A stretch of DNA of 64,000 bases from SFEL01 sp045603585 (GTDB lineage: Bacteria; Bacillota; Clostridia; Christensenellales; CAG-138), in the NCBI GenBank assembly GCA_045603585.1, contig JAZUMK010000012.1, forward strand, positions 1 through 64,000, given 5' to 3'. Numbering within the stretch: position 1 is the first letter of the stretch; each line of letters begins with the position of its first letter. Below are positions 7,629 through 16,076 of the stretch, piece after piece. Made by a program: the position numbers and the translations under genes. Under the pieces are notes generated by a model that saw only the letters and a program-made list of their open reading frames with translations, did no database searches and was not told the origin of the DNA.

Positions 7629-8831
7629 ATGACTGCAACAGAGCGCTTTTTAAAATATGTGTCTTTCGACACCGCATCGGATTACGATTCCGAAACCTCC
7701 CCTTCCACCATGAAGCAGAAAGAGCTGGGCGCTGCATTGCTTGAAGAAATGCAGCGCATTGGCCTTACAGACGTTCATATGGATGACTGCGGCAATGTTA
7801 TCGGCACGCTGAGCGCCAATGCATCCGCCCCTGTAATAGGCCTTATCGCCCATATGGATACCTCCCCCGATGCATCCGGCAAAGACATAAAGGCCGCCAT
7901 AGTAAACTATCAGGGCGGCGAACTGAAGCTTTCGGATGATGTATCCCTCAGCGAATCCCTCTGCCCCGGCCTGGAGGAATACATCGGCAAGGATATTATC
8001 GTTACCGACGGCACCACCCTGCTGGGCGCAGACGATAAGGCGGGCATCGCCGAAATAATGACTGCCCTTGAGACCATCATTACCAAAGATCTGCCCCACG
8101 GAGAGATTCGCGCAGTGTTCACCACCGACGAAGAAGTGGGCAAGGGCACAGACGGCCTCAACGTGAAGGAGCTGGGCTGTGATTTTGCCTATACCGTAGA
8201 CGGCGGCCCCATAGGCGAAATAGAATACGAAAACTTCAACGCCGCAAATGCAGTAGTATCCATAAAAGGCGTTGGGGTCCACCCCGGGCGGGCAAAGGGC
8301 GTAATGGTAAACGCCACCACCGTCGCAATGGAATTCAATGCCCTGCTGCCTGCCGATGAAGTTTGCGAAAAGACCGAGGGCTACGAAGGCTTCTTCCATC
8401 TGCATACCATGATGGGCGGCACAGTGGAAACCGACCTTCACTACCTTATCCGCGACCACGATATGGCATCCTTTGAGCGGCGCAAGGAGCAGATGCGCGC
8501 CGCCGCAGAGGAGATAAACCGCATATACGGCCCCGGCACCGCCACCGCCGTGATCCGGGACAGCTACTACAACATGAAGGAAAAGATACTGCCCCATATG
8601 CATCTTATTTCCCGGGCGGAAGAAGCCTTCCTTTCAAACGGCGTAACTCCCATGATAATCCCCATCCGTGGAGGCACTGACGGCGCAAGGCTTTCCTGGG
8701 ACGGTCTGCCCTGCCCCAATATTTCCACCGGAGGATACAATTTCCACGGTGTGCGGGAATGGATACCCGTAAGCAGCATAGAGAAGATGACAGACGTCAT
8801 AATTTCCCTTGCTCAGAGCTTTATCGAGTAA
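7629..8831 (+). CDS. pepT: Peptidase T (tripeptide aminopeptidase)
   Basis: A 400-residue zinc M20B peptidase that removes N-terminal residues from tripeptides in the cytosol. Seen are LIAHMDTSPD (first metal His and catalytic Asp), TLLGADDKAGIAEIM (bridging Asp), FTTDEEVGKG (catalytic Glu pair), the TVDGG segment, and the late His in GGYNFHGVREW. Length is normal. A strong AAAGGAG site precedes ATG 7629. It is monocistronic, bounded by terminators. Confidence 0.96.
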   Translation: MTATERFLKYVSFDTASDYDSETSPSTMKQKELGAALLEEMQRIGLTDVHMDDCGNVIGTLSANASAPVIGLIAHMDTSPDASGKDIKAAIVNYQGGELKLSDDVSLSESLCPGLEEYIGKDIIVTDGTTLLGADDKAGIAEIMTALETIITKDLPHGEIRAVFTTDEEVGKGTDGLNVKELGCDFAYTVDGGPIGEIEYENFNAANAVVSIKGVGVHPGRAKGVMVNATTVAMEFNALLPADEVCEKTEGYEGFFHLHTMMGGTVETDLHYLIRDHDMASFERRKEQMRAAAEEINRIYGPGTATAVIRDSYYNMKEKILPHMHLISRAEEAFLSNGVTPMIIPIRGGTDGARLSWDGLPCPNISTGGYNFHGVREWIPVSSIEKMTDVIISLAQSFIE

Positions 8832-8837
8832 AACCAT

Positions 8838-8864
8838 AAAGGCCCTGCGCTAAGCGGGGCTTTT
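8838..8864 (+). terminator. Terminator after pepT
   Basis: An 11-bp stem (AAAGGCCCTGC with GCGGGGCTTTT, two G-U pairs), a 5-base loop and a T-rich tail. Confidence 0.75.
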
Positions 8865-8937
8865 GTTTTGTGCAGACGTCCTTTTATATGGCGATATGCA
8901 CAGCATATGTGCTATACTGGAAAAAATGGAGGACGAT

Positions 8938-9639
8938 ATGAAGGTAACATACATTTATCACAGCGGATTTCTCATCGAAACCGCTTCCGGCTATTATATC
9001 TTTGACTATTACAAGGGCGAACTGCCCGCCATGGACCCGGACAAGCCTGTAGTGGTTTTCGCCAGCCATCATCACGAGGACCATTATAATCCGGAAATTT
9101 TCCGCATACTGAAGGACAGAGGGATGACCTATATACTGGCAGTGCTTGCCAAGGATATCTTCCCCCATAAACATCCCGAAGGTATTGTCGTTCTATCCGT
9201 CCACGGCAAAAAGGATTATGAGCTGCCCCATGGCGAAAAGCTCCATACCCTCATTTCAAATGATTCCGGCGTTGCCTTTTTGCTGAAAACAGATGAAGGC
9301 ACCATCTATCATTCCGGCGACCTGAATGACTGGACATGGGAAGGGGAAAGCGAAAAATTCAATCAGCAGATACGTGAATGTTTCCGCCGCAGAATAGACG
9401 AAATCCAGGGCACCGAAATAGACGTGGCCATGCTGCCATTGGATTCCCGTCAGGAAAGCCACTATGCAGACGGAGCCGCATACTTTTTATCCGTGATAAC
9501 CCCCCGGGAAGTTTATCCCATGCATTACTGGCAAAAGCCGGAGGTTATTGACCGCTTTGTCCGTGAATACCCCCAATACAGGGCAATTATCAAAAATACC
9601 GAAAAATACGCAGGAGGTATACCATGCAGTTCAAAATGA
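8938..9639 (+). CDS. Metallo-beta-lactamase-fold hydrolase (UlaG-like)
   Basis: A 233-residue protein with VTYIYHSGFLIETASGYYIFDYY and the zinc motif SHHHEDHYNPEIF near residues 41-53, followed by IYHSGDLNDW and late YPMHYWQ. These are the order and spacing of the MBL-fold metal-dependent hydrolase group that includes UlaG lactonases. The first usable codon of the frame lies 75 bases upstream, but GGAGG is placed 5 bases before ATG 8938, where homology begins. It overlaps the next gene by 16 bases. The substrate is not indicated. Confidence 0.82.
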   Translation: MKVTYIYHSGFLIETASGYYIFDYYKGELPAMDPDKPVVVFASHHHEDHYNPEIFRILKDRGMTYILAVLAKDIFPHKHPEGIVVLSVHGKKDYELPHGEKLHTLISNDSGVAFLLKTDEGTIYHSGDLNDWTWEGESEKFNQQIRECFRRRIDEIQGTEIDVAMLPLDSRQESHYADGAAYFLSVITPREVYPMHYWQKPEVIDRFVREYPQYRAIIKNTEKYAGGIPCSSK

Positions 9640-9989
9640 TCCACGAAAACTACAACGTAAGCAATCTTGAGCGCTCTCTGGAGTTTTACAACAAGGCTCT
9701 GGGTCTCAGCGAAAAGCGCCGCAAAACCGGCAAAGGCTTCACCATAGTATACATCGGCAATGATGCGGCTGACTTTGAGCTGGAGCTTACCGTTCTGGAT
9801 GAGCATCCCCAGAAATACGACCTTGGCGAATGCGAATTCCATCTTGCATTTCAGGCAGAGGACTTTGACGCCGCCCATGCCCTCCATGAAGAAATGGGCT
9901 GCATCTGCTATGAAAATCCCGCCATGGGCATATACTTCATTCAGGACCCCGACGGATACTGGCTGGAGATAGTGCCTGTGCGCAAATAA
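9624..9989 (+). CDS. gloA: VOC-family glyoxalase I-like protein
   Basis: A 121-residue protein with the glyoxalase I pattern: MIHENYNVSNLERSLEFYNKALGL at the start (His ligand), FELELTVL (Glu), CEFHLAFQ (His) and DPDGYWLEIV at the end (Glu). All four metal ligands of lactoylglutathione lyase are present, so methylglyoxal detoxification is plausible, though the thiol cofactor in this organism may not be glutathione. Its start codon lies inside the end of the MBL hydrolase gene, and glyoxalase II enzymes share the MBL fold. The coupled pair could therefore act in sequence. Confidence 0.8.
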   Translation: MQFKMIHENYNVSNLERSLEFYNKALGLSEKRRKTGKGFTIVYIGNDAADFELELTVLDEHPQKYDLGECEFHLAFQAEDFDAAHALHEEMGCICYENPAMGIYFIQDPDGYWLEIVPVRK

Positions 9990-9998
9990 GGAGCTGCC

Positions 9999-10169
9999 AT
10001 GGAGCCCAAAGAATACATTCTCACCCGCATAGACGGCGACTATGCATACCTTAAGCGCACGGATATCCCCTGCGAGGAGGAGCTTTTCATCGCCCGGGCG
10101 CTGCTTCCGCAGGAAGCGGATGAGGGCAGCCGCCTGAGATACGAAATGCTGGAATACACCGTAATCTGA
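9999..10169 (+). CDS. Small DUF3006-like protein (56 aa)
   Basis: A short open frame (MEPKEYILTRIDGDYAYLKR..., ending LRYEMLEYTVI) starts 9 bases after the glyoxalase stop with AAGGAGCTGCC as ribosome site. The 'RIDGDYAYL' start and the Leu/Pro core resemble DUF3006 small beta proteins. It ends just before a terminator, so it is the third gene of the 8938-10169 operon. Function unknown. Confidence 0.55.
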   Translation: MEPKEYILTRIDGDYAYLKRTDIPCEEELFIARALLPQEADEGSRLRYEMLEYTVI

Positions 10170-10177
10170 CACATACC

Positions 10178-10206
10178 AAAAAGCAGTACCCTTCCGGTAC
10201 TGCTTT
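10178..10206. terminator. Bidirectional terminator
   Basis: AAAAGCAGTACC-CTTCC-GGTACTGCTTTT, a perfect 12-bp stem between convergent operons. Confidence 0.9.
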
Positions 10207-10217
10207 TATATTGCGTA

Positions 10218-13200
10218 CTATTCCGCGCTCTTTAGGGATTCCACCATGTCTATGCCCTTCATCTGCCTGTGGGCGATCACATTCACGATGACGGAAAACA
10301 GCGCTGTAAGCCCTCCCGAAACCACATAACAGCCCGGGGTGACCACTCTGCCGAACATCATCACATCTATCTCCACAGAGCGAATCATCCAGCCATGGAG
10401 ATATTTGCCCATTATGCAGCCCAGAGCTATGCCTGCTATGGTAAGCACCACATTCTCCCTGTACACATAGGCGCTCACTTCGCCGTCATAGAAGCCGAGC
10501 ACCTTGATCGTAGCCAGTTCCCTCATGCGCTCCGTCATATTGATATTGGACAGATTATACAGCACGACTATGGCCAGCGCTGCGGCGCACAGTATTATAA
10601 CGACCACTACGAAATCCACCCGGGCCATGCTCTGCATATAGGTATCCTGAGTATCCGCTGCCCGCGTGGCTGCGGATATGCCGTTTAAGGCAAGCAGTTC
10701 GGTGGTTATCCGTTCGCTGTTCTCACGGCTGTCGTCGGCAAGATTGAGCATTGCGCCGTTCAGCTGGGGCTGTTCGCCGAATATCTGCTGATATGCATCT
10801 GCAGTCAGGTATATAAAATGTCCAACGTAGTTTTCGTATATGCCTGCCACAACGGCCTCATGCATGCCATCGCTGTCTATAAGGAAGCTGTCGCCAACCT
10901 TCAGCTGCAGCAGCTCGCTGAGCTTTATATCCATCAATACGCCGCTCTTGGGCAGGTCAAGCGGCTCCTTGGTATCGTAATCCCTCAGGACAACAAACTT
11001 TGCTATATCCTCAGGAGAGAATACCTCAAGGTATGCGCTGATGGAATACGCATCGGACTGGGCAGTTACGCCCGCGGCATATATTTCGGCCCAATCTTTT
11101 ATCCCGTCAGAAGCGGCAAGATACTGCCGTATCTCATCCCGCTCCTCATCCAGCACGCCCTCTGCATAGGCTATCTGAGCATCGTAATTAAACAGTTCAT
11201 CATACTGAACGCCTGAGGCCATGGTGAGAGAATCCCTGAGGCCAACGCCCGCTATGACAAGGGCAGTACACCCGCCTATACCTATTACCGTCATCCAGAA
11301 CCGCTTCTGATAGCGGAAAAGATTTCGGGAGGTTATCTTCCAGTTAAAGCTCATCCGCTTCCACAAAGGCGCTATCCGCTCCAGCAATACCCGCTTGCCC
11401 GGCATGGGAGCCCGGGGGCGCATAAGGTTTGCGGGAGAATCCTCAAGGGTGGACAGACAAGCCCACATGGTGGATACCGTAGTACAGGCCACCGCCATAA
11501 GAACTGACATTATGCTAAGCCCCGGATATACCCTGAGGGTGATATTGGGCATTTCATACATTATCTGATAGGATATGTATATCATTGCCGGGAACAGCGT
11601 ATGACCTATCACAAGGCCGATAAGGCCGCCTGCAAGGCTGGGCAGCAAGCCATAGCTCAGATACTTTGCGGAAATGGTCCAGCGGCCATAGCCCAGCGCC
11701 TTCATAAGGCCTATCTCTGTGCGGTGCTCCTCCACCATGCGGGTCATGGTGGTAAGGCATACCAATCCTGCCACAAGGAAGAATATTACAGGGAATACCG
11801 CCGCCAGGTTTGCCATGCGGTCCGCATCCTGCCCAAAGCCGGTGTAGCCGGGATTATATCCTCTGGAAAGAATATACCATTCGCATTGCTCTATTTCTGC
11901 CACTTCGCGGCGGGCATCCGCAAGTTTTTCCTTTGCCTCGGCGATCTCCTCCGCCGCTTCTATCTTGCCCTCTTCAAGGTCGATCAGGCCGTCCTCATAT
12001 TCCTTTTCGCCGTCCTTCAGCTCCTGCAGGGCTTCCGGCAATTCTTCCATTCCGTCGTAATATTCCTGCCAGCCGTCCTCAAGCTCCCGCCTGCCCTTGT
12101 TATATGCTTTTCGGCCGGATTCCAGCTCCGCATATCCTGCATCCAGCTGTGCCTTTGCCCCATCAAGCTCCGCCTTGACGGCATCCAGCATGCTTTTGCC
12201 CTGATTGTATTCAGCCAGTGCGGTATTGAGCTGCTGCCTGCTTTGTTCTATAACTGCGGCAGCGCCGTTTATGGCGGTAAGATTCTGATCAAGAGAATCC
12301 AGCTGAGCCTGCACGGCATCAATGGCAGCCTGCTTGTTTTCGTATCCTTCGTCGCCCTCCTGAAGTCCATTCAGATAGTCAAGCTGCTGCTTACAGGCTT
12401 CAATATCCTGCAGTACTTCGGCTTTGCTGCGTTCGCATGCTTCCGTCTGTTCTTCTATTTGGGCAAAGCCTGCATCTATCTGCGCTTTGGATGATTCGAA
12501 TGCTGCTGCACTTTCCTGATACTGGTCATAGCCGTCCTGATACTGCTTGAGGGCTTCTTCATATTCTCTCTGGCCCGCTCTCAGCTCAGCCCTGCCGTCC
12601 TTGAGCTTTTCTTCAGCATCCACAAGGTCGATATACGCCTGCTCAAGATCCTTCTTGCCCTTGCGGTATTCATACCAGCCGTCATCCAGCTTTTTCCTTG
12701 CATCCGCAAGCTCCTGCTCCGCATCCGCTATTTCCTCTGCAACCTCTCTTTCAGCATCTGCAAGCTCCTGCTCCGCATCTGTTATCTCTTCCATTGCCTC
12801 GCCTATTATTTCATCATAGCGAAGCTGCGCCCTTTCCTCGCCAAGGGGCTCAAGACCGTCTATAACATCATCGATATAATCGTCGTATTCATCCGTAAAT
12901 GCGGTAAGGTATTCTGCCTCCCGTACCCTGAGATATGCTATGGTATAGCAATCCATATTAAAAGCCGTCTCTTTAAGGTATACATATCCCTGCACAGAGC
13001 CGGAGCCAATGGAGGCAGAGCCCCTCTCCACGCTCACATAATAGGGACTGCGCACAGTACCAACTATGCGGAAACTATCGTAAATAAAGCCGCCCTCATT
13101 ATCCTCAGAGGGTATTATGGACAGCTTATCTCCTATGGAAAGCCCCAGCTTATCCAGGAAGTTTGTATCCACCACGCATTCCCGGCTGACTATGGGCAGG

Positions 13201-13553
13201 CGGCCCTGCATCAGCACCAGACGGTTTACATCCTCTGCGATGGAATACACCTTGGCAACAGCATCTCCCGCCCAGGCATCCGTAACGTATGCGCCCACGG
13301 CATACTCTATTTCCTGCCTTTTGGAAAGCTCCGCAACGTCCTCCTCCGTTATGCCCAATGTTGACATAACCTGGATATCTATAAGCTTCTGCTGATCCAG
13401 ATAATCGTCGCCTGTACCCTTCATATCAGGCGCGGTAACCTTAAGGCCGCACAAGAACGCAACCGCCAGCGCGCTCAGTATCATTATGGCAAGGAAGCGG
13501 TTCCTGCTGTTTTTTATTTCTCTGAGTATGTCTTTTTTTGCTGCGGATTTCAC
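10218..13553 (-). CDS. FtsX/MacB-type ABC transporter permease with giant coiled coil
   Basis: About 1,111 residues. A first transmembrane segment near residue 20-40 (FLAIMILSALAVAFLCGL) is followed by a large extracellular region. A very long Ala/Glu/Gln heptad-rich coiled coil (about residues 250-560) consists of repeated 'L.DG..EY..G...L..A..EL.DA'-like units. Three membrane helices follow (about 595-740), then a second FtsX-like half (one helix near 790, an extracellular domain, and three helices at the C-terminus). I place the start at GTG 13553, because AAAGGAGG lies 9 bases upstream; ATG 13574 is 7 codons longer and has the ribosome site inside it. It is downstream of its ATPase gene (17-37 bp). 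The substrate is unknown; relatives export lipids or peptides. Confidence 0.85.
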   Translation of the reverse strand: MKSAAKKDILREIKNSRNRFLAIMILSALAVAFLCGLKVTAPDMKGTGDDYLDQQKLIDIQVMSTLGITEEDVAELSKRQEIEYAVGAYVTDAWAGDAVAKVYSIAEDVNRLVLMQGRLPIVSRECVVDTNFLDKLGLSIGDKLSIIPSEDNEGGFIYDSFRIVGTVRSPYYVSVERGSASIGSGSVQGYVYLKETAFNMDCYTIAYLRVREAEYLTAFTDEYDDYIDDVIDGLEPLGEERAQLRYDEIIGEAMEEITDAEQELADAEREVAEEIADAEQELADARKKLDDGWYEYRKGKKDLEQAYIDLVDAEEKLKDGRAELRAGQREYEEALKQYQDGYDQYQESAAAFESSKAQIDAGFAQIEEQTEACERSKAEVLQDIEACKQQLDYLNGLQEGDEGYENKQAAIDAVQAQLDSLDQNLTAINGAAAVIEQSRQQLNTALAEYNQGKSMLDAVKAELDGAKAQLDAGYAELESGRKAYNKGRRELEDGWQEYYDGMEELPEALQELKDGEKEYEDGLIDLEEGKIEAAEEIAEAKEKLADARREVAEIEQCEWYILSRGYNPGYTGFGQDADRMANLAAVFPVIFFLVAGLVCLTTMTRMVEEHRTEIGLMKALGYGRWTISAKYLSYGLLPSLAGGLIGLVIGHTLFPAMIYISYQIMYEMPNITLRVYPGLSIMSVLMAVACTTVSTMWACLSTLEDSPANLMRPRAPMPGKRVLLERIAPLWKRMSFNWKITSRNLFRYQKRFWMTVIGIGGCTALVIAGVGLRDSLTMASGVQYDELFNYDAQIAYAEGVLDEERDEIRQYLAASDGIKDWAEIYAAGVTAQSDAYSISAYLEVFSPEDIAKFVVLRDYDTKEPLDLPKSGVLMDIKLSELLQLKVGDSFLIDSDGMHEAVVAGIYENYVGHFIYLTADAYQQIFGEQPQLNGAMLNLADDSRENSERITTELLALNGISAATRAADTQDTYMQSMARVDFVVVVIILCAAALAIVVLYNLSNINMTERMRELATIKVLGFYDGEVSAYVYRENVVLTIAGIALGCIMGKYLHGWMIRSVEIDVMMFGRVVTPGCYVVSGGLTALFSVIVNVIAHRQMKGIDMVESLKSAE

Positions 13554-13590
13554 AGGGATCGCCCTCCTTTCCATGTTTTTCAGCTATATT

Positions 13591-14295
13591 CTACCACTCT
13601 ATCTCTTCAACAGGGGTGGGGTCGGGATTGTATTCTTCCTTGTCGACCTTTCCGTTTCGTATGTGTATAACGTGATCTGCCATGGGACGTATTGCGCCGT
13701 TATGGGTTATGACGATAACCGTAACGCCCTTTGTGCGGCAGGTATCCTGCAATAGCTTCAATATGGATTTGCCGGTAACATAATCCAGCGCACCTGTGGG
13801 CTCATCGCAAAGAAGCAGCTTTGGATTCTTTGCAAGAGCCCTTGCAATGGATATGCGCTGCTGCTCGCCGCCGGAAAGCTGGCTGGGGAAATTATTGCTG
13901 CGCTCGGTCAGCCCTACGCCTGCCACTGCCTCCGCCGCGTCCATGGGGTCTCTGCATATCTGGGCTGCAAGCTCCACGTTTTCAAGGGCGGTAAGATTCT
14001 GCACCAGATTGTAAAACTGAAAAACAAAACCCACATCATGCCTGCGGTAAGTGGTAAGTTCTTTTGGGGAAAGGCCGCTGATGGTGGTGCCGTCCACGGT
14101 TATTTCGCCTTCAGTGCAGCTGTCCATGCCTCCCAGCATATTCAGCACGGTGGTTTTGCCTGCGCCGGAAGGACCAACGATAATGCAGAACTCACCCTTT
14201 GCAATGGAAAAATTAATATGATCCACCGCATTGATGGTAACCTGCCCCATCTGATATCGCTTTGACACGTCATTGAATACTACGAAATCCTTCAT
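13591..14295 (-). CDS. ABC transporter ATP-binding protein (MacB/LolD type)
   Basis: A 234-residue ATPase with Walker A GPSGAGKTT (about 42-50), signature LSGGEQQR, Walker B LLLCDEPTGALDY and H-loop VIVITHNG. The DEPTGALD variant and the FQFYNLVQNLTALENVELA Q-loop region are typical of the LolD/MacB/SalX group that pairs with FtsX-like permeases. It is the first gene of the two-gene operon and powers the large permease downstream. Start at ATG 14295 follows AAAGGAAGGGACAT. Confidence 0.93.
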   Translation of the reverse strand: MKDFVVFNDVSKRYQMGQVTINAVDHINFSIAKGEFCIIVGPSGAGKTTVLNMLGGMDSCTEGEITVDGTTISGLSPKELTTYRRHDVGFVFQFYNLVQNLTALENVELAAQICRDPMDAAEAVAGVGLTERSNNFPSQLSGGEQQRISIARALAKNPKLLLCDEPTGALDYVTGKSILKLLQDTCRTKGVTVIVITHNGAIRPMADHVIHIRNGKVDKEEYNPDPTPVEEIEW

Positions 14296-14425
14296 ATGTC
14301 CCTTCCTTTATAATCGCAAATAAACACAAGCCCTATTTTTCTATTATAATTATATCACTCTTTGTTTTCTGCACAACCAGCCATATATGACATTGCGGTG
14401 AAATTTATACAAACCCGCGCAACAA

Positions 14426-14453
14426 AAAGGCCATGCCCCTCAGCACAGCCCTT
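14426..14453 (-). terminator. Terminator after the GNAT gene
   Basis: On the minus strand an 11-bp stem with G-U pairs (AAGGGCTGTGC with GCATGGCCTTT) is followed by a T run. The rest of the 14296-14458 gap is A/T-rich and holds the promoter region of the ABC operon. Confidence 0.7.
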
Positions 14454-14458
14454 ATTGC

Positions 14459-14914
14459 TTATTTGTTGTATTCCATTGGAATGAATGTCATGCCCTCAGC
14501 GGTTTCGGCGTTTCCTGTGGAAACAAACCCCATGCGTTCATATGCAGCCATTGCGTAGGGTGAGGCGTTAACAGTAAGCCTTTCTGTGGCGGAATCACGG
14601 ATAATCGCCTTAACAAGCTTTGCGGCAATACCGCGACGGTGATAGGCTTTGTCCACAAACAGCAGCATGATATGGCTGCCATTCTTTCGGCTTGCGGCGG
14701 TGCCAACAATCTTATCATTTGAAAATGCGCCGTAAAATGCGTATTCCCCCGTCTGCCAGCCGATAATATTATTCTCCTCCTCCGTTACCCTGTAAAAGGT
14801 ATCGCGGCCTTCCCGGGTATAATCCGGAGCTACAAACTCGTCAAATACCCTCCGGCAAAGGGCAAGCGCCTCTCTGACCTCATCCGCCGAAGCAAGTTTT
14901 CTTATTTCTTCCAC
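14459..14914 (-). CDS. GNAT-family N-acetyltransferase
   Basis: A 151-residue acetyl-CoA-dependent transferase. The acetyl-CoA loop is VDKAYHRRGIAAKLVKAI (Q/RxxGxG/A type), with HIMLLFVDKAY before it and ASPYAMAAYERMGFV after it, as in the GNAT fold. The frame is open further upstream inside the peptidase gene, but homology begins near GTG 14914, which overlaps the M24 stop by 13 bases and implies translational coupling. The acceptor is unknown; coupling to a peptidase makes a peptide or amino acid possible. Confidence 0.85.
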   Translation of the reverse strand: MEEIRKLASADEVREALALCRRVFDEFVAPDYTREGRDTFYRVTEEENNIIGWQTGEYAFYGAFSNDKIVGTAASRKNGSHIMLLFVDKAYHRRGIAAKLVKAIIRDSATERLTVNASPYAMAAYERMGFVSTGNAETAEGMTFIPMEYNK

Positions 14915-16002
14915 CAATCCAGCACCCTCAGGCTTCTGTCTGCCTTGTTGAGTATCTCGGTTTCGCCCTTTTCGTTTATGCATACGATGTTCTCAATGCG
15001 CATGCCGAAGCGGCCTGCAAGATATACGCCGGGCTCAACGGAGAAGCACATGCCCTTCTCAAGGGGGCGGTGATTTATCTGGTTGATATAGGGGCCTTCG
15101 TGTACAGAATAGCCTATGCCATGGCCAACGCGGTTAACAAGGGTTTCCGCATAGCCATGCTCTGCCAGCACGTTCCTTGCGGCGATATCGATCTCGGGAA
15201 TATTTACGCCTTCCTTTGCGGTCGCTTCGCCAACCAGCTGAGACTTATCCACGATTTCGTAGATTTTGCGCTGCTCATCGGTGATGCTGCCCACAAACAC
15301 GGTGCGGCTCATATCAGACATCATCTCATTTACCGCGCAGCCCCAGTCCAGCACTATGCAGTCGCCTTCCTCGATTACGCGGTCATAGCTGCTGTAATGG
15401 GGGAAGCCGGAATTGGGGCCGGAAGCTACGATGCAGAACATGCCGCTTCCGCCGCCACCCTGCTTTGTCATTTCGCTTACCATTACGTCGCGTATATCCG
15501 CCTCGGTGATTCCGGGACGAATCATGCCGCATACCACATCATATACATTATCCGCTACCTTGGCGGCCTTACGCATATTTTCAAGCTCTTCGTGGGTCTT
15601 CCTTATGCGAACTTCCTCAAGCAAAGGCTTGCCGTTTACAAACCTGATATTGCAGTTTTCCCCAATATCCAGCACATTGAAAGCCTGAGCGCTGCTGTTT
15701 ACGCCAACGGTGCAGCCCCAGAGGCCGTTTTCCTTCAATATGCTGTATACCTTGTCCATGCCCTCATTGTCATGCCAGGTATATACAGGACATTCGCCCT
15801 TTACCTCTGCCATTATCTCGCCGCCGTAGAGGGCATTGCAAAGGTAGAACAGGCTGCCATCCTTCTTGACAAACAGGCCCTGAAAACGCTCGCACATCAT
15901 GGGAGAAAATCCCGTGAAAAACAGCAGCTCCTCAGAGGGGCATATAAGCACGGCGTCATATTCCATCATATCTGTCAGTTTCTTTATATATTCGGCTCTC
16001 AT
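14902..16002 (-). CDS. M24-family Xaa-Pro peptidase
   Basis: A 366-residue aminopeptidase P/prolidase-like enzyme. The five metal ligands are visible: Asp in VLDWGCAVNEMMSDMSRT (two Asp), His in NRVGHGIGYSVHEGP, Glu in CFSVEPGVYL and Glu in GMRIENIV. The N-terminal creatinase-like domain spans residues 1-130. ATG 16002 is preferred to the in-frame ATG 11 codons upstream because the fold starts at MRAEYIKKL. It follows the DUF3798 importer genes on the same strand after a terminator, and may process imported proline peptides, but M24 proteins include creatinases and other C-N hydrolases. Confidence 0.9.
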   Translation of the reverse strand: MRAEYIKKLTDMMEYDAVLICPSEELLFFTGFSPMMCERFQGLFVKKDGSLFYLCNALYGGEIMAEVKGECPVYTWHDNEGMDKVYSILKENGLWGCTVGVNSSAQAFNVLDIGENCNIRFVNGKPLLEEVRIRKTHEELENMRKAAKVADNVYDVVCGMIRPGITEADIRDVMVSEMTKQGGGGSGMFCIVASGPNSGFPHYSSYDRVIEEGDCIVLDWGCAVNEMMSDMSRTVFVGSITDEQRKIYEIVDKSQLVGEATAKEGVNIPEIDIAARNVLAEHGYAETLVNRVGHGIGYSVHEGPYINQINHRPLEKGMCFSVEPGVYLAGRFGMRIENIVCINEKGETEILNKADRSLRVLDWWKK

Positions 16003-16037
16003 ATGTAATCTCTCTTTCTTATCTTTAAAAAACACAT

Positions 16038-16063
16038 AAAGGCTGCCCCGAAGGGCAACCTTT
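16038..16063 (-). terminator. Terminator after DUF3798 importer operon
   Basis: AAAGGTTGCCC and GGGCAGCCTTT form an 11-bp stem with a 4-base loop on the minus strand, just beyond the permease stop. Confidence 0.75.
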
Positions 16064-16076
16064 ATTATAAACCTGT

